Source of the DNA: Dysgonomonas sp. HDW5A
GTDB lineage: Bacteria; Bacteroidota; Bacteroidia; Bacteroidales; Dysgonomonadaceae
Reading direction: 5' to 3'
Length of the DNA stretch: 64,000 nt
Assembly: GCF_011299555.1 (NCBI RefSeq)
Contig: NZ_CP049857.1
Coordinates: forward strand, 2,852,001 to 2,916,000
Shown here: positions 36,568-46,018 of the stretch, one piece after another
Layout: each line of letters starts with the position of its first letter
Position numbering within the stretch: position 1 is the stretch's first letter
Position numbers and translations under genes: made by a program
Notes under the pieces: generated by a model
What the model saw: only the letters and a program-made list of their open reading frames with translations
Database searches by the model: none
Told to the model about the DNA's origin: nothing

Positions 36568-36795
36568 ATGGATATTAATAAGAAAATTGAATATTCGAAT
36601 GGTGAACTGACTGTTGTTTGGCAGCCATCCCTTTGTCAGCATGCAGGTATTTGTGTGAAAATGTTGCCAATGGTATATAACCCAGCCGAAAGACCTTGGA
36701 TAAAGATCGAAAATGCAACAACTGAACAATTAATGAATCAGGTGGATACTTGCCCGTCGGGAGCTTTATCTTATAGATTGAATAATAAACAATAG
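36568..36795 (+). CDS. YjdI-like [4Fe-4S] mono-cluster protein (DUF1271/Fer4_19)
   Basis: This 75-residue protein has the family pattern LCQHAGICVKMLPMVYNP and DTCPSGALSYRL: Cys residues in CxHAxxC and the later CPSGAL form a divergent 4Fe-4S site. Its neighbour upstream is YjdJ-like. The spacer holds a TACTTTTG box (36535-36542), so it may have its own promoter. An electron-transfer or sensing role is inferred only. Confidence 0.85.
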   Translation: MDINKKIEYSNGELTVVWQPSLCQHAGICVKMLPMVYNPAERPWIKIENATTEQLMNQVDTCPSGALSYRLNNKQ

Positions 36796-36835
36796 TTGTC
36801 AATGCTACTAATATATATCTGTGTATCTGCAATAT

Positions 36836-36875
36836 AAAAAGACTGATCGGTGTTTGTCTGATTGGTCTTTTTGTT
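36836..36875 (+). terminator. Terminator after the YjdI-like gene
   Basis: AAAAAGACTGATC pairs with GATTGGTCTTTTT (one mismatch, G-T pairs). Confidence 0.78.
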
Positions 36876-36987
36876 GTCTTAAATATTTCTTTTTGTTAAA
36901 AAATAAATAAAATATAATCTTTTGTATTGTTTTACGTTTTTAAATTGACTTTGTGATTTTCTAGATAATTATTAACAGCATTTATAT

Positions 36988-38832
36988 ATGTGTGGAATTG
37001 TAGGTTATATTGGATTCAGGGAAGCGTATCCCATTTTAATAAAAGGATTGCATCGCCTCGAGTATAGAGGTTACGACAGTGCAGGAGTTGCTATAATCAA
37101 TAGCGAAAACAATTTGTCTATTTATAAGGCCAAGGGGAGAGTGCAAGATCTGGAGGAGTTTGCCAAAGATAAAGATCTTACGGGAACCATAGGTATAGCA
37201 CATACCCGCTGGGCAACACATGGAGAGCCGAGCAATGCAAATGCTCATCCTCACTATTCACAGTCGGAATCGCTGGCGTTGATTCACAATGGTATTATCG
37301 AAAATTATTCGGTGTTAAAGGCTCAACTGATTGCTGATGGTTATACTTTTCATAGCAATACAGATACCGAGGTGTTGGTACAATTGATTGAATACATCAA
37401 GAAGCTGAATGACTGTGACTTATTTACAGCCGTTCAGTTGGCTTTGAGTCAGGTGATCGGAGCCTATGCGATAGCCGTTATCGAAAAAGGAAATCCTACA
37501 CAAATAATTGCTGCCCGAAAAAGCAGTCCCTTAGTGGTAGGTGTTGGCGAGGGCGAATTTTTTCTGGCTTCGGATGCTTCACCCATAATCGAATATACCA
37601 ATAAGGTTATTTATCTGGATGATGAAGAAATTGTAGTTATCAAACGCGATGAAGCTCCTAAAATAGTAACTATTTCGAATGTTCAGAAAACCCATAAAAT
37701 AGCCGAGCTTGAAATGAATCTGAGCCAGCTGGAAAGAGGCGGTTACGACCATTTTATGTTGAAAGAAATTTTTGAACAGCCCGAAACACTCAGAAGTTGT
37801 ATGAGTGGGCGTATAAATGTTGAAGGAACAAATGTAACCCTTTCGGGGATCATAGATCATATAGATAAATTCAAAAAGGCGAGGCGTATACTGATTATTG
37901 CCTGCGGAACATCGTGGCATGCAGGATTGATTGGCGAATACCTGATAGAAGAATTTTGCCGCATACCTGTAGAGGTGGAATATGCTTCGGAATTCAGATA
38001 TCGTAATCCGGTAATAGAACCCGATGATATTGTTATCGCAATTTCTCAATCGGGAGAGACTGCCGACTCACTTGCCGCTATCGAGCTGGCACGTAGGGCA
38101 GGAGCTTTTGTGTATGGAGTCTGTAATGTGGTAGGAGCTTCCATACCCCGAAATACCGATTCGGGTTCGTATACCCATTGTGGTCCCGAAATTGGAGTGG
38201 CTTCCACTAAAGCATTTACGGCTCAGGTAATGGTACTTACCATGATGGCTCTGACTATCGGCAAAGAAAAGGGTACAATATCCGACGAGCGTTATCTTCA
38301 CCTTTTGAAACAATTGCAGGTGATACCCGATAAGATCACTTCTATTCTGGCTCTAAATGACAAGATTAAAGAGCTTTCGTTGATATTTACTTATGCACAT
38401 AACTTTATTTACTTAGGACGTGGATACAGTTATCCGATAGCCTTGGAAGGTGCTCTTAAGTTGAAAGAGATTTCTTATATTCATGCCGAAGGATACCCTG
38501 CTGCCGAAATGAAACATGGTCCAATTGCTCTTATCGACAATGAAATGCCGATTGTAGCCATTGCCACAAACAATGCTATATATGACAAAGTGGTAAGTAA
38601 TATTCAGGAAATAAAAGCTCGTAAGGGTAAGATCATCGCGATTATCAACGAAGGAGACGAAGCCATAAAAGCATTGGCTGACTATTCGATCGAAATACCT
38701 GTGACCGATGAGTGTCTCGATCCACTATTGTCGTGTATTCCATTGCAACTGTTGGCTTATCACATTGCCGTCAATAAAAACAGGGATGTGGATATGCCCC
38801 GTAATCTGGCGAAATCGGTAACGGTTGAGTAA
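36988..38832 (+). CDS. glmS: Glutamine--fructose-6-phosphate aminotransferase (isomerizing)
   Basis: This 614-residue enzyme makes glucosamine-6-phosphate from fructose-6-phosphate and glutamine, the first step to UDP-GlcNAc for peptidoglycan and LPS. The N-terminal glutaminase starts at the exposed catalytic Cys (MCGIVGYIGF) and contains HTRWATHGEPS. Two SIS sugar-isomerase domains follow (ACGTSWHAG, SQSGETADS; EGALKLKEISYIHAEGYPA). The C-terminus is the conserved DMPRNLAKSVTVE. Length is standard. No glmS ribozyme was recognised upstream, as expected for Bacteroidetes. A terminator follows at 38855. Confidence 0.97.
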   Translation: MCGIVGYIGFREAYPILIKGLHRLEYRGYDSAGVAIINSENNLSIYKAKGRVQDLEEFAKDKDLTGTIGIAHTRWATHGEPSNANAHPHYSQSESLALIHNGIIENYSVLKAQLIADGYTFHSNTDTEVLVQLIEYIKKLNDCDLFTAVQLALSQVIGAYAIAVIEKGNPTQIIAARKSSPLVVGVGEGEFFLASDASPIIEYTNKVIYLDDEEIVVIKRDEAPKIVTISNVQKTHKIAELEMNLSQLERGGYDHFMLKEIFEQPETLRSCMSGRINVEGTNVTLSGIIDHIDKFKKARRILIIACGTSWHAGLIGEYLIEEFCRIPVEVEYASEFRYRNPVIEPDDIVIAISQSGETADSLAAIELARRAGAFVYGVCNVVGASIPRNTDSGSYTHCGPEIGVASTKAFTAQVMVLTMMALTIGKEKGTISDERYLHLLKQLQVIPDKITSILALNDKIKELSLIFTYAHNFIYLGRGYSYPIALEGALKLKEISYIHAEGYPAAEMKHGPIALIDNEMPIVAIATNNAIYDKVVSNIQEIKARKGKIIAIINEGDEAIKALADYSIEIPVTDECLDPLLSCIPLQLLAYHIAVNKNRDVDMPRNLAKSVTVE

Positions 38833-38854
38833 TCTGATACTGTATAAAGATATA

Positions 38855-38888
38855 TAGGGACAGACATATTTGTTTGTTCCTATTTTTT
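38855..38888 (+). terminator. Terminator of glmS
   Basis: TAGGGACAGACA and TTTGTTCCTA pair with minor bulges, followed by TTTTTT. Confidence 0.72.
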
Positions 38889-38919
38889 GTAAATCTGTGT
38901 GCTAAAATGGAAGTGCTAT

Positions 38920-40125
38920 TTACTCTTCCTTCTTTTTCATTTCCCGTATCATTTTGTAGCAAATTGCACTAAGGAACAAACCTACCAGAATGATAATAGA
39001 CCAAAGGAAGACAGGTTTTTCGATCCACATCTTTTCACGCTCGTTCGAATGTGTAGCAGCCTCTATCTTTTCGAAATTCGAAGTCTTTACAATTTGTAAA
39101 TCTTCGGGTATCTCGTCTTGGAAATATTTAATGTCATAATCGGAGCTGGGAGCAATGTCTTTATTGCCAATAACGAGTGTGTAGCATTGTCCCTCTTCAA
39201 GATAAGCACACAAGTATCTGTTAAGTGCATATGCTTTTATAGAATCGATGACAAGTGGTGGGTTGCCTTTATTGTCTATAACGATAACACCTTCGGGGGA
39301 TATGGGGGTACTATTTAGCACAATAGTATTTTCACCTTTTGATGATAAATTAAAGCGGATAGAATAGTCTTTGCCATTCAGCTCGGCTTTACGAAGATAT
39401 TCAGCCTTACTGTTTATGTAAAATGTAAGCTTATTTAAGCGGTAGTTGTATTCGAGATTTGGGAAACGGATATATGTTTTCTTATCCGTACTGTCTTTTC
39501 TGATAAATGTGCCCAGATCGATTTCGGTTTGCTGTGCATAAATATTCGAATTCTTGAATCTTCCCACTTTCAGTATTTGTAGCGGACTGCTTTGGTTATT
39601 AGTCAGCGTAAGCTCGTAATACTTGTAGTTACCTTGGGGGAAATCTACTATTAATATCTCATTATTACCCTCTTTGAATCCCGAATAGGTAATATTCTCC
39701 CGTTTTTTTACAATATACCATTGTTTGAGATTATTACTGCCCCGTATGGTTACATATTTATCCACTTCGGCACTTTCAATTACTATTGAGAATCGGTTCA
39801 GATTTTCGCCATTCTCGTTTCTTACAACAATCGTATTGATGCTGTCCTTTGTGGTATTACTCTCCAGGTCGTAACTTATAAATTCATTTACAGCACGTAC
39901 CGGACTTTGTGCCCGTACAAAGTAGGGAACTTCGTTACCTATCGTATCATTTATCCTTATATCGAGAAAGTCGGCATTATTAGATACAGCTATAATTCGT
40001 TTATCAAGTTGGATATTGTAATAACCACTTTGTTTTATAGTGTCAATATCCGCAACATACCAGCTTTGTGCAGTTGCACAGAGGCTCGTTAGATATAATA
40101 ATACAATTGAGAGAGAATATTTCAT
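38920..40125 (-). CDS. DUF3999-type envelope protein
   Basis: This 401-residue protein has a signal peptide (MKYSLSIVLLYLTSLCATAQ), a long beta-rich extracytoplasmic part and one C-terminal helix (WSIIILVGLFLSAICYKMI) with a charged tail. It lies immediately after the DUF2339 gene; DUF3999 partners DUF2339 in many bacteria. The two probably form one envelope complex. Function unknown. Confidence 0.78.
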   Translation of the reverse strand: MKYSLSIVLLYLTSLCATAQSWYVADIDTIKQSGYYNIQLDKRIIAVSNNADFLDIRINDTIGNEVPYFVRAQSPVRAVNEFISYDLESNTTKDSINTIVVRNENGENLNRFSIVIESAEVDKYVTIRGSNNLKQWYIVKKRENITYSGFKEGNNEILIVDFPQGNYKYYELTLTNNQSSPLQILKVGRFKNSNIYAQQTEIDLGTFIRKDSTDKKTYIRFPNLEYNYRLNKLTFYINSKAEYLRKAELNGKDYSIRFNLSSKGENTIVLNSTPISPEGVIVIDNKGNPPLVIDSIKAYALNRYLCAYLEEGQCYTLVIGNKDIAPSSDYDIKYFQDEIPEDLQIVKTSNFEKIEAATHSNEREKMWIEKPVFLWSIIILVGLFLSAICYKMIREMKKKEE

Positions 40126-40187
40126 TGTTTATAATTGAAAATTTGATGTTTCAGATTTTTTTGATTGCTTTAAAATGAAGTAAAACT

Positions 40188-42737
40188 CTATTTATTATCT
40201 ATCGAAGGGGCACTTTCGGGAGTATCTTCTTTTACCAGAGTCTTTATCTTCTGTTGAAGGAAAGATACCAGCAGAATAATAACCCCAAGCATAATGAACG
40301 ATACTATACGTCCTGCTTGTGACATATGCCATACATCATAAGCATAAAATTTGACAATGATAAGAGCAAAGAAAATAAGTGATATTTTGCGTAAAATAAC
40401 TTCCTTGCCTTTTAATCCCCAGATCATAAGTCCCATTGCTATTAATGCCCATAGGACAGGAAACACAAATGTACGTACATCGTACAGAACATTCGTATAA
40501 TTGTCGCTATTACTAAATAACATAACACTAATGTTTTCGGTTTCGATACCCAACAGAAGAGTTGAGATTATGGTCATCCCCCAATAAAATACTTTGAGAT
40601 TACCGGGTACTGCTGATTTTACATTTCTGATAAGGGTAATAATTACCAGCATCACCGGAATGATAGCTACAAAATGCAGAAGGAAATATGCCTTAGGATA
40701 TGTAGGGAACCAGAATGTATAATCTCTCAGCTCTGTTACATAATACCAATATACGAGAGAATAGATAACTGTAAATACCGATAAAAGTCCGAAAATAAGA
40801 GCTTTGTTGGCAATCTCTTTTCGATACAAGAATGTAAGTACCGATACATAAACCGATGTATATGCAGTCATTATCATATAACGCAGGCTGGTATTGTAAT
40901 CCAGTTCGAGACGATATTCAATCTGATAGTTCATTTCTAAGAAAGGAACAAGATATGTGAAGCCTATAAGCAACAAACTTATTGCTCGGTAACAATTACT
41001 AACACTGAGTAATTCAGCATTTCCGATAGAGATAAAAGACTCTTTATCTTCTTTGTCAAGTAATAGTTTACTGACAAAGAACCCGCCTATAACTACCAGT
41101 CCTGTGATGCATACTGAATTAAGGATGATTGGCAGTGGTATTTCAGTAAATGTATAATAGTTGTTCGAAATATCCATCAGATACGAGAATACGACAAGTC
41201 CTGCGACAATAAGAAACCCTATACGGAATATCTGTATTTGCGATTTTTGCCACAACCAAAGCAATACTGCCATTTCTACAGCCCAGAACATGGTGATAAC
41301 ATATCCGTCCATTTGGATAGGAATTGCCAAATTGACAAAAGTCATTACTACACCGATGATCAGGTAAATAAGGTTGCGGTCGATCTCACTTTTACGGAAC
41401 AAAGCAACCATTATGATGGCATTAATAGCGGCTATAATGATGGTAACCAATCCTTTTACATCGTATGGATAATCGGTAAATATGGTTAAGCAGGCAAGGA
41501 ACAGCGACAGGTTATTAGTCAAAATGAGTATTCCCTGATAAGCGGTAACCTTGTGTTCTCCCTTGAAGTGGTCGATAAGAGCCAATATATAGAACTGAAC
41601 AAAAAACAGTGCCGCAAATAAAGTTGCCCCTTTGAACTGGTTTTCGAACGATGCTATCAGCCACGACCAGAAGAATATAAGTGTAAGTACATAAGATATG
41701 ATACCTAGCACATGCCACTTTTTACGGAAGGCAAGAATAAGCATTCCTGTATTGAGAATCAGGATGTAAGAAAATAAAACAATGTAATTGCCACTTCCTG
41801 TGCTTATCATCAGCGGTGAGGCAAACCCTCCCAGCAAGGAGAATATGGCAAGTTCCCTGCGGTCATAAAACAGCGATAGCATAACCGAAAATATGGTAAT
41901 GGCAATAAGCAAGCCAAATGCCAGAGGTTGTGAGAATAATTCATATTCCCTGAAAGCAAGGGTTATCGTTATATAAAGTACCGATATACCGCCTCCTACC
42001 AGTATGGATGAAAATACTTGATATTTCTCTTTCAATTTGTGAGCGATACCAATTATAATACCACCCGTAAGCAGACCTATGCCCACACGTCCTATCTCGT
42101 TGATCCAATCCTGATCGATAGCATATTTTACAAAGAATGCAATACCAAGTACAAGTGTTACGATACCTATTTTGGTAAGTAAGTTTTCGCTGAATATTTT
42201 TTCGATAAAACCCTTTTCGGATTCTTCTTTTTCGACCTTATCCTGTGCTTGTTGAAATATCGTAGGTTGCTGAAATACTTCCGAGAACGAAGTCTGAGGT
42301 TTGTTTCGGGTATTGCTGAATGCTGCATAAGCAGGAGCATCTTCAGCTACTTCAACTTCTTCCTCTGTGTGTGGAGTTTCGATAACTGTTTCCTCTACAG
42401 CCTCTGTTGTAACTTCCGGCACTTCACGTATTATCGGAGCAGAAGGTTTCTCTTCCTCTTGAGGCATGACGTTTACAACAGGTTTTTCTATAGTTGGTGT
42501 TGATTCCGCAGGTTTCGAAACTAGTGTTCTGTCTCCTAAATTTTGTATTGCATCCAGAATCTCCTGAGTATCTTTTTTTGTTGATGACTGATTCGATAAA
42601 TCTCTGAGCTTACTGTTTATGTCAAACAAATTATTGCCCAGATGAGTAATATTATTGCTTAAAGTATTGATTTTGGTCATTACAATAAACAACAATATTG
42701 CCAGTATAACAAGGACTACTAATATTACGCCTTCCAT
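40188..42737 (-). CDS. DUF2339 polytopic membrane protein
   Basis: This 849-residue protein has a first helix (ILVVLVILAILLFIVMTKI), a coiled and acidic linker (residues about 30-175), and then more than 20 predicted helices with the repeating features of DUF2339 (for example GGFASPLMIS, KYAIDQDWINEIGR). The family is widespread and uncharacterised. It sits 62 nt before DUF3999 and 20 nt after folK in one direction, so a folK-DUF2339-DUF3999 transcript is likely. Confidence 0.88.
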   Translation of the reverse strand: MEGVILVVLVILAILLFIVMTKINTLSNNITHLGNNLFDINSKLRDLSNQSSTKKDTQEILDAIQNLGDRTLVSKPAESTPTIEKPVVNVMPQEEEKPSAPIIREVPEVTTEAVEETVIETPHTEEEVEVAEDAPAYAAFSNTRNKPQTSFSEVFQQPTIFQQAQDKVEKEESEKGFIEKIFSENLLTKIGIVTLVLGIAFFVKYAIDQDWINEIGRVGIGLLTGGIIIGIAHKLKEKYQVFSSILVGGGISVLYITITLAFREYELFSQPLAFGLLIAITIFSVMLSLFYDRRELAIFSLLGGFASPLMISTGSGNYIVLFSYILILNTGMLILAFRKKWHVLGIISYVLTLIFFWSWLIASFENQFKGATLFAALFFVQFYILALIDHFKGEHKVTAYQGILILTNNLSLFLACLTIFTDYPYDVKGLVTIIIAAINAIIMVALFRKSEIDRNLIYLIIGVVMTFVNLAIPIQMDGYVITMFWAVEMAVLLWLWQKSQIQIFRIGFLIVAGLVVFSYLMDISNNYYTFTEIPLPIILNSVCITGLVVIGGFFVSKLLLDKEDKESFISIGNAELLSVSNCYRAISLLLIGFTYLVPFLEMNYQIEYRLELDYNTSLRYMIMTAYTSVYVSVLTFLYRKEIANKALIFGLLSVFTVIYSLVYWYYVTELRDYTFWFPTYPKAYFLLHFVAIIPVMLVIITLIRNVKSAVPGNLKVFYWGMTIISTLLLGIETENISVMLFSNSDNYTNVLYDVRTFVFPVLWALIAMGLMIWGLKGKEVILRKISLIFFALIIVKFYAYDVWHMSQAGRIVSFIMLGVIILLVSFLQQKIKTLVKEDTPESAPSIDNK

Positions 42738-42756
42738 ACAATTATTTTCATTTTAG

Positions 42757-43242
42757 TTAGTTGTTGAGCTTATTTTTCAGTTCCGATATAGTCACCTTGA
42801 ATATCGGGTGATATACATCGGGAGCTATTTCCACCAAAGGGGTAAGTACAAAATCCCGTTCATGCAGATGAGGGTGGGGTATTACCAGATGAGGATATTC
42901 TATGATTTTGTTATCGAACAGAAGCAAATCTATGTCAATTATACGATCGCTATATGTTTCGTTTACAGATTTGGACTTACGCCCCAGTTCTTTTTCGATA
43001 AGCTGAGTTGATTCTAATACCTCTAAAGGTTGCAATCGGGTTGATACACGACATGCAGCATTGAGAAACGAGTTCTCCGAATCGAAGCCCACAGGCAGGG
43101 TTTCATATAAAGAGGATAGGGCAGTTACTTGACCTATATGGAGTTCTATTTGTGCAATTGCCAAATCGATGTTCTTTTTTTTATCCCCTAAATTGGAGCC
43201 TAAAGCCAAATATATGTCGTGTAAATTGTTGTTATCGAGCAT
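42757..43242 (-). CDS. folK: 2-amino-4-hydroxy-6-hydroxymethyldihydropteridine diphosphokinase
   Basis: This 161-residue enzyme transfers pyrophosphate from ATP to 6-hydroxymethyl-dihydropterin in folate synthesis. Key motifs are LALGSNLGDKKKNI, SLYETLPVGF, DRIIDIDLLLFDN (metal-binding Asp pair) and PHPHLHERDFVLTPLVEIAP. It lies first in a minus-strand run with DUF2339 and DUF3999. A TATATTTG box (plus-strand 43287-43294) is 45 nt upstream. Confidence 0.95.
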   Translation of the reverse strand: MLDNNNLHDIYLALGSNLGDKKKNIDLAIAQIELHIGQVTALSSLYETLPVGFDSENSFLNAACRVSTRLQPLEVLESTQLIEKELGRKSKSVNETYSDRIIDIDLLLFDNKIIEYPHLVIPHPHLHERDFVLTPLVEIAPDVYHPIFKVTISELKNKLNN

Positions 43243-43470
43243 CTTATTTTATTCAGTTACCTATCTTATCCACTAAGGATATATTACAAATATATATAAA
43301 TATTTACCATATCATGTTAGATATCTCGATTTTAGGAATGAGGGTTTTTAAGTATAGGGTTAATTAAAGTTAATCTATCGGGTGTCGATTAATCCTTTTA
43401 CCTATTTATTCATCTTAGTAAATATAAGAAGCACTAACCATAATTATTGTATCATTTAAAAGGCTTGATT

Positions 43471-44214
43471 ATGAAAAAAATAATACTCTCAATCGGATTT
43501 TTAGTAGCAATGGCTAGTTTCTCAGGAACTGAGGCCGCCAATATAAATGTGAATATAAATATAGGTATGCAGCCTGCTTGGGGGCCTGTCGGATACAATT
43601 ATGTTGCATTTTATTATTTTCCAGACATTAATGTTTACTACAATGTAAATCAAGGTCTGTTTCATTTTCCTCGTGGAGGCCGTTGGGTTTCGGCTCGTTA
43701 CCTTCCCGGAGCTTATCGTCATTATGATTTGTACGGACTTTATAAAGTAGTACTTACCGATAATAATCCTTGGCGATTTAATCAACGCCATATGGTTGAT
43801 TACAGACATTTCAGAGGAAATAGAAATCAGATTGTGATTCGTAACAGTCATGACAATCGCTACAGAGACAGCCGCAGAAACGAAGTGAGGTGGTATGACG
43901 ACAATAATAGAGGAAATAATAACGGACGTGGCAGAGATTCTGACTACGGGCGTAACAATGGGCGTGACAGTAAGGGTAGATCAACAGCCGATCGTCAGCA
44001 TGACTCAAACAGAAGTAGCCGAGATAATAATTATAGAGAAGAAAATAAACGTACAGACAGATCATCAGGCAGAAATGATTTGAAATATGCGGAAGTGTCT
44101 CGCTCCGAAAACGCAAGCCGTAGCCGTAGTGAACGTAAATCCGAAAATAAAGGAGAAAACAGATCTTCTACACGAAGCGAAGCTGGACGCTCATCAGCTT
44201 CGGGACGGAGATAA
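43471..44214 (+). CDS. Secreted protein with disordered Arg/Asn/Ser-rich tail
   Basis: The ATG at 43471 gives 247 residues with signal peptide MKKIILSIGFLVAMASFSGT; the eight-residue upstream extension is ignored. Residues about 25-125 form a Tyr/Phe-rich globular part (AFYYFPDINVYYNVNQGLFH, RWVSARYLPG). From about 135 the protein is a low-complexity tail of R, N, D, S and G. It may be an envelope or spore-coat-like structural protein; no function is proposed. Confidence 0.75.
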   Translation: MKKIILSIGFLVAMASFSGTEAANINVNINIGMQPAWGPVGYNYVAFYYFPDINVYYNVNQGLFHFPRGGRWVSARYLPGAYRHYDLYGLYKVVLTDNNPWRFNQRHMVDYRHFRGNRNQIVIRNSHDNRYRDSRRNEVRWYDDNNRGNNNGRGRDSDYGRNNGRDSKGRSTADRQHDSNRSSRDNNYREENKRTDRSSGRNDLKYAEVSRSENASRSRSERKSENKGENRSSTRSEAGRSSASGRR

Positions 44215-44257
44215 TGAAATCAAATAATAGGTTTAGTTTTAATGGTTTTAGTTTGAT

Positions 44258-44294
44258 GCAGGTATTTAATTGTAATGATTGGATACCTGTTTTC
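44258..44294 (+). terminator. Probable terminator after the secreted protein
   Basis: GCAGGTAT/ATACCTG stem with a long loop, then TTTT. A second weaker hairpin (AACACCC/GGGGTGTT) follows at 44298-44334. Confidence 0.55.
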
Positions 44295-44416
44295 CATTAA
44301 CACCCTAAACCCTTTTATACTATATTGGGGTGTTTGATGATGGTTGATCGGGATTCGGAATATTTTAATGATGATAAAAAAAGAGTTATATTGCATTGTG
44401 ATAAAAACAATGAAGC

Positions 44417-44971
44417 ATGAAAACTGAAAAACAAAAAATGTTAGCCGGCGAACCTTATTTTGCAGGAGATGAACAATTAACTGAAGAGAGGCTTAAAGCA
44501 CGCAGGCTTACGTATACCTATAATAACACATCGTCTGATGAAATAGAGGTAAGAGGAGAAATCTTATCTCAGTTATTCGGAAGAACAGGCAAGTCTATTT
44601 TTATAGAACCGACATTTAAATGTGATTATGGGTATAATATTTATGTGGGTGAGAATTTCTATGCGAATTTTGATTGTGTAATGCTCGATGTTTGTAAAAT
44701 CGAAATTGGGGATAATTGCCTGCTTGCACCGGGAGTGCATATTTATACTGCCACTCATCCACTTAATACGACTCAGCGTGCCGATGCTATTGAGTTTGGT
44801 AAGCCTGTAACAATCGGTCATAATGTATGGATTGGAGGACGGGCGATTATCAATCCGGGAGTGACTATTGGTGATAATGCCGTAATTGCATCGGGTTCGG
44901 TTGTTGTTAAAGATGTTCCGGCCAATGTATTGGTAGTAGGTAATCCGGCACGAATTATAAAAGAGATATAA
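44417..44971 (+). CDS. Sugar O-acetyltransferase (maltose acetyltransferase type)
   Basis: This 184-residue protein has the N-terminal MAC helix region ([14 protein letters not shown] then [14 protein letters not shown]) and a left-handed beta-helix of hexapeptide repeats ending [20 protein letters not shown]. The catalytic His is in IYTATHPLN. It acetylates a sugar or nucleoside; the substrate is unclear. Single gene. Confidence 0.9.
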   Translation: MKTEKQKMLAGEPYFAGDEQLTEERLKARRLTYTYNNTSSDEIEVRGEILSQLFGRTGKSIFIEPTFKCDYGYNIYVGENFYANFDCVMLDVCKIEIGDNCLLAPGVHIYTATHPLNTTQRADAIEFGKPVTIGHNVWIGGRAIINPGVTIGDNAVIASGSVVVKDVPANVLVVGNPARIIKEI

Positions 44972-44995
44972 CTTAGAGAGTATAAGATTCTCTAA

Positions 44996-45601
44996 TTATC
45001 GAGTCTTTGCACATAATATACATGGTGCTTTCTGGCGAGCTACACCAAAATGCATTCTTAATATTTCCCCTTTGCAGTTATATAAGTCCCTGCATACTTC
45101 CGATCGGTGATAAATAGTCGGATGTAAACTGCATATATAGACTTTTCTCTCACTGGTTTCATATTTAGGCTCCTTTGGTTCTATGGGATATTCTATTGAC
45201 CAGATATTTATTCTTGCGTTTTTTGCATTTTCTTCTAGTCTTGTTAAGTGTTCAGAGTCATTATTCTTGCTTTTCCAGGCAAGTCCTTTAATTAAAAGAG
45301 CCTCATTTATATTTATGCCATTCACATAGATGATGCCCAAAGTCTGTTTATTATCATCTGATATTATTTGGGCTATTGCATCTTTACCGTCGCATTTTCG
45401 TTGAGTAAATTCCAGAGCATTTTCCGAGTATGGAAGACCTTTTTCCGGACAGTCGATTCCGTATAGTTTTATCGTCTTGCGAATGTTGTCTTTATCTTGA
45501 AATACAACTATATCTGCATCAACAATCTCTACAATTTTGCCCTTTAGGTTTTGAGAATTTGCAGCTATACTTATTGTCAGTAATAATACCAGATATCTCA
45601 T
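44996..45601 (-). CDS. Secreted thermonuclease-like protein with Cys-rich C-terminal domain
   Basis: This 201-residue protein has a signal peptide (MRYLVLLLTISIAANSQ), an SNase domain (IKLYGIDCPEKGLPYSENA, INEALLIKGLAWK), and from about residue 150 a Cys/His domain: VYICSLHPTIYH, VCRDLYNC and APCILC. This last module (VYxCxxxxxxxYHxxxxCxxLxxC) recurs in Bacteroidetes nucleases and surface proteins and may bind zinc. A calcium-dependent nuclease acting outside the cytoplasm is expected; some SNase catalytic residues are not evident. Confidence 0.8.
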   Translation of the reverse strand: MRYLVLLLTISIAANSQNLKGKIVEIVDADIVVFQDKDNIRKTIKLYGIDCPEKGLPYSENALEFTQRKCDGKDAIAQIISDDNKQTLGIIYVNGININEALLIKGLAWKSKNNDSEHLTRLEENAKNARINIWSIEYPIEPKEPKYETSERKVYICSLHPTIYHRSEVCRDLYNCKGEILRMHFGVARQKAPCILCAKTR

Positions 45602-46018
45602 AGTAATAAATAGATTTTCAACAAAAGTAGTATATTTTATATGCCTTTCGTTTTTGTAAGTTATGATAATCCCCTCTTTTTTATTAAATATTTTTAAATA
45701 TTTTTCATTTATTTCTTTTTGATAATTTATTTTGATTGATATCCAGTATTTTATGTGTTTTAGGTTATTGTCGTTTGTACACTATTTAGTTAAAAAAATA
45801 TATAGCTTAAAATATGTGATAATTTTATTTTTAAGTTTGTCAACTTAACACTAACTTAGTTCTCGAATTTATAAGAATGTTAATTTTTAAGGATCTAAGA
45901 CCTATTTCTACGTTAATAATATACTGTAAAAGGTATACAGAATGATTCGTCATGAATGGTTGAGAAGCCTTAGATCACACATACAATAAAATATCCAAAA
46001 TTTATTATATAAAGTAAT
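45602..46018. other. AT-rich interval upstream of GH3
   Basis: No open frame was seen. It holds a TAAGTTTG box (45832-45839), a short palindrome (45890-45903) and on the minus strand a TACTTTTG box (plus-strand 45622-45629) for the nuclease gene. Confidence 0.55.
45890..45903. repeat. Short palindrome AGGATCTAAGACCT
   Basis: A near-perfect member of the AGGTCTnAGACCT family, 115 nt before the GH3 start. Confidence 0.55.

Noticed and set aside
43811-44116. Minus-strand frame opposite the low-complexity tail of the secreted protein
   Set aside because: A shadow of the Arg/Asn-rich coding sequence; its composition (Cys/Tyr-rich) is an artefact of the complementary strand.
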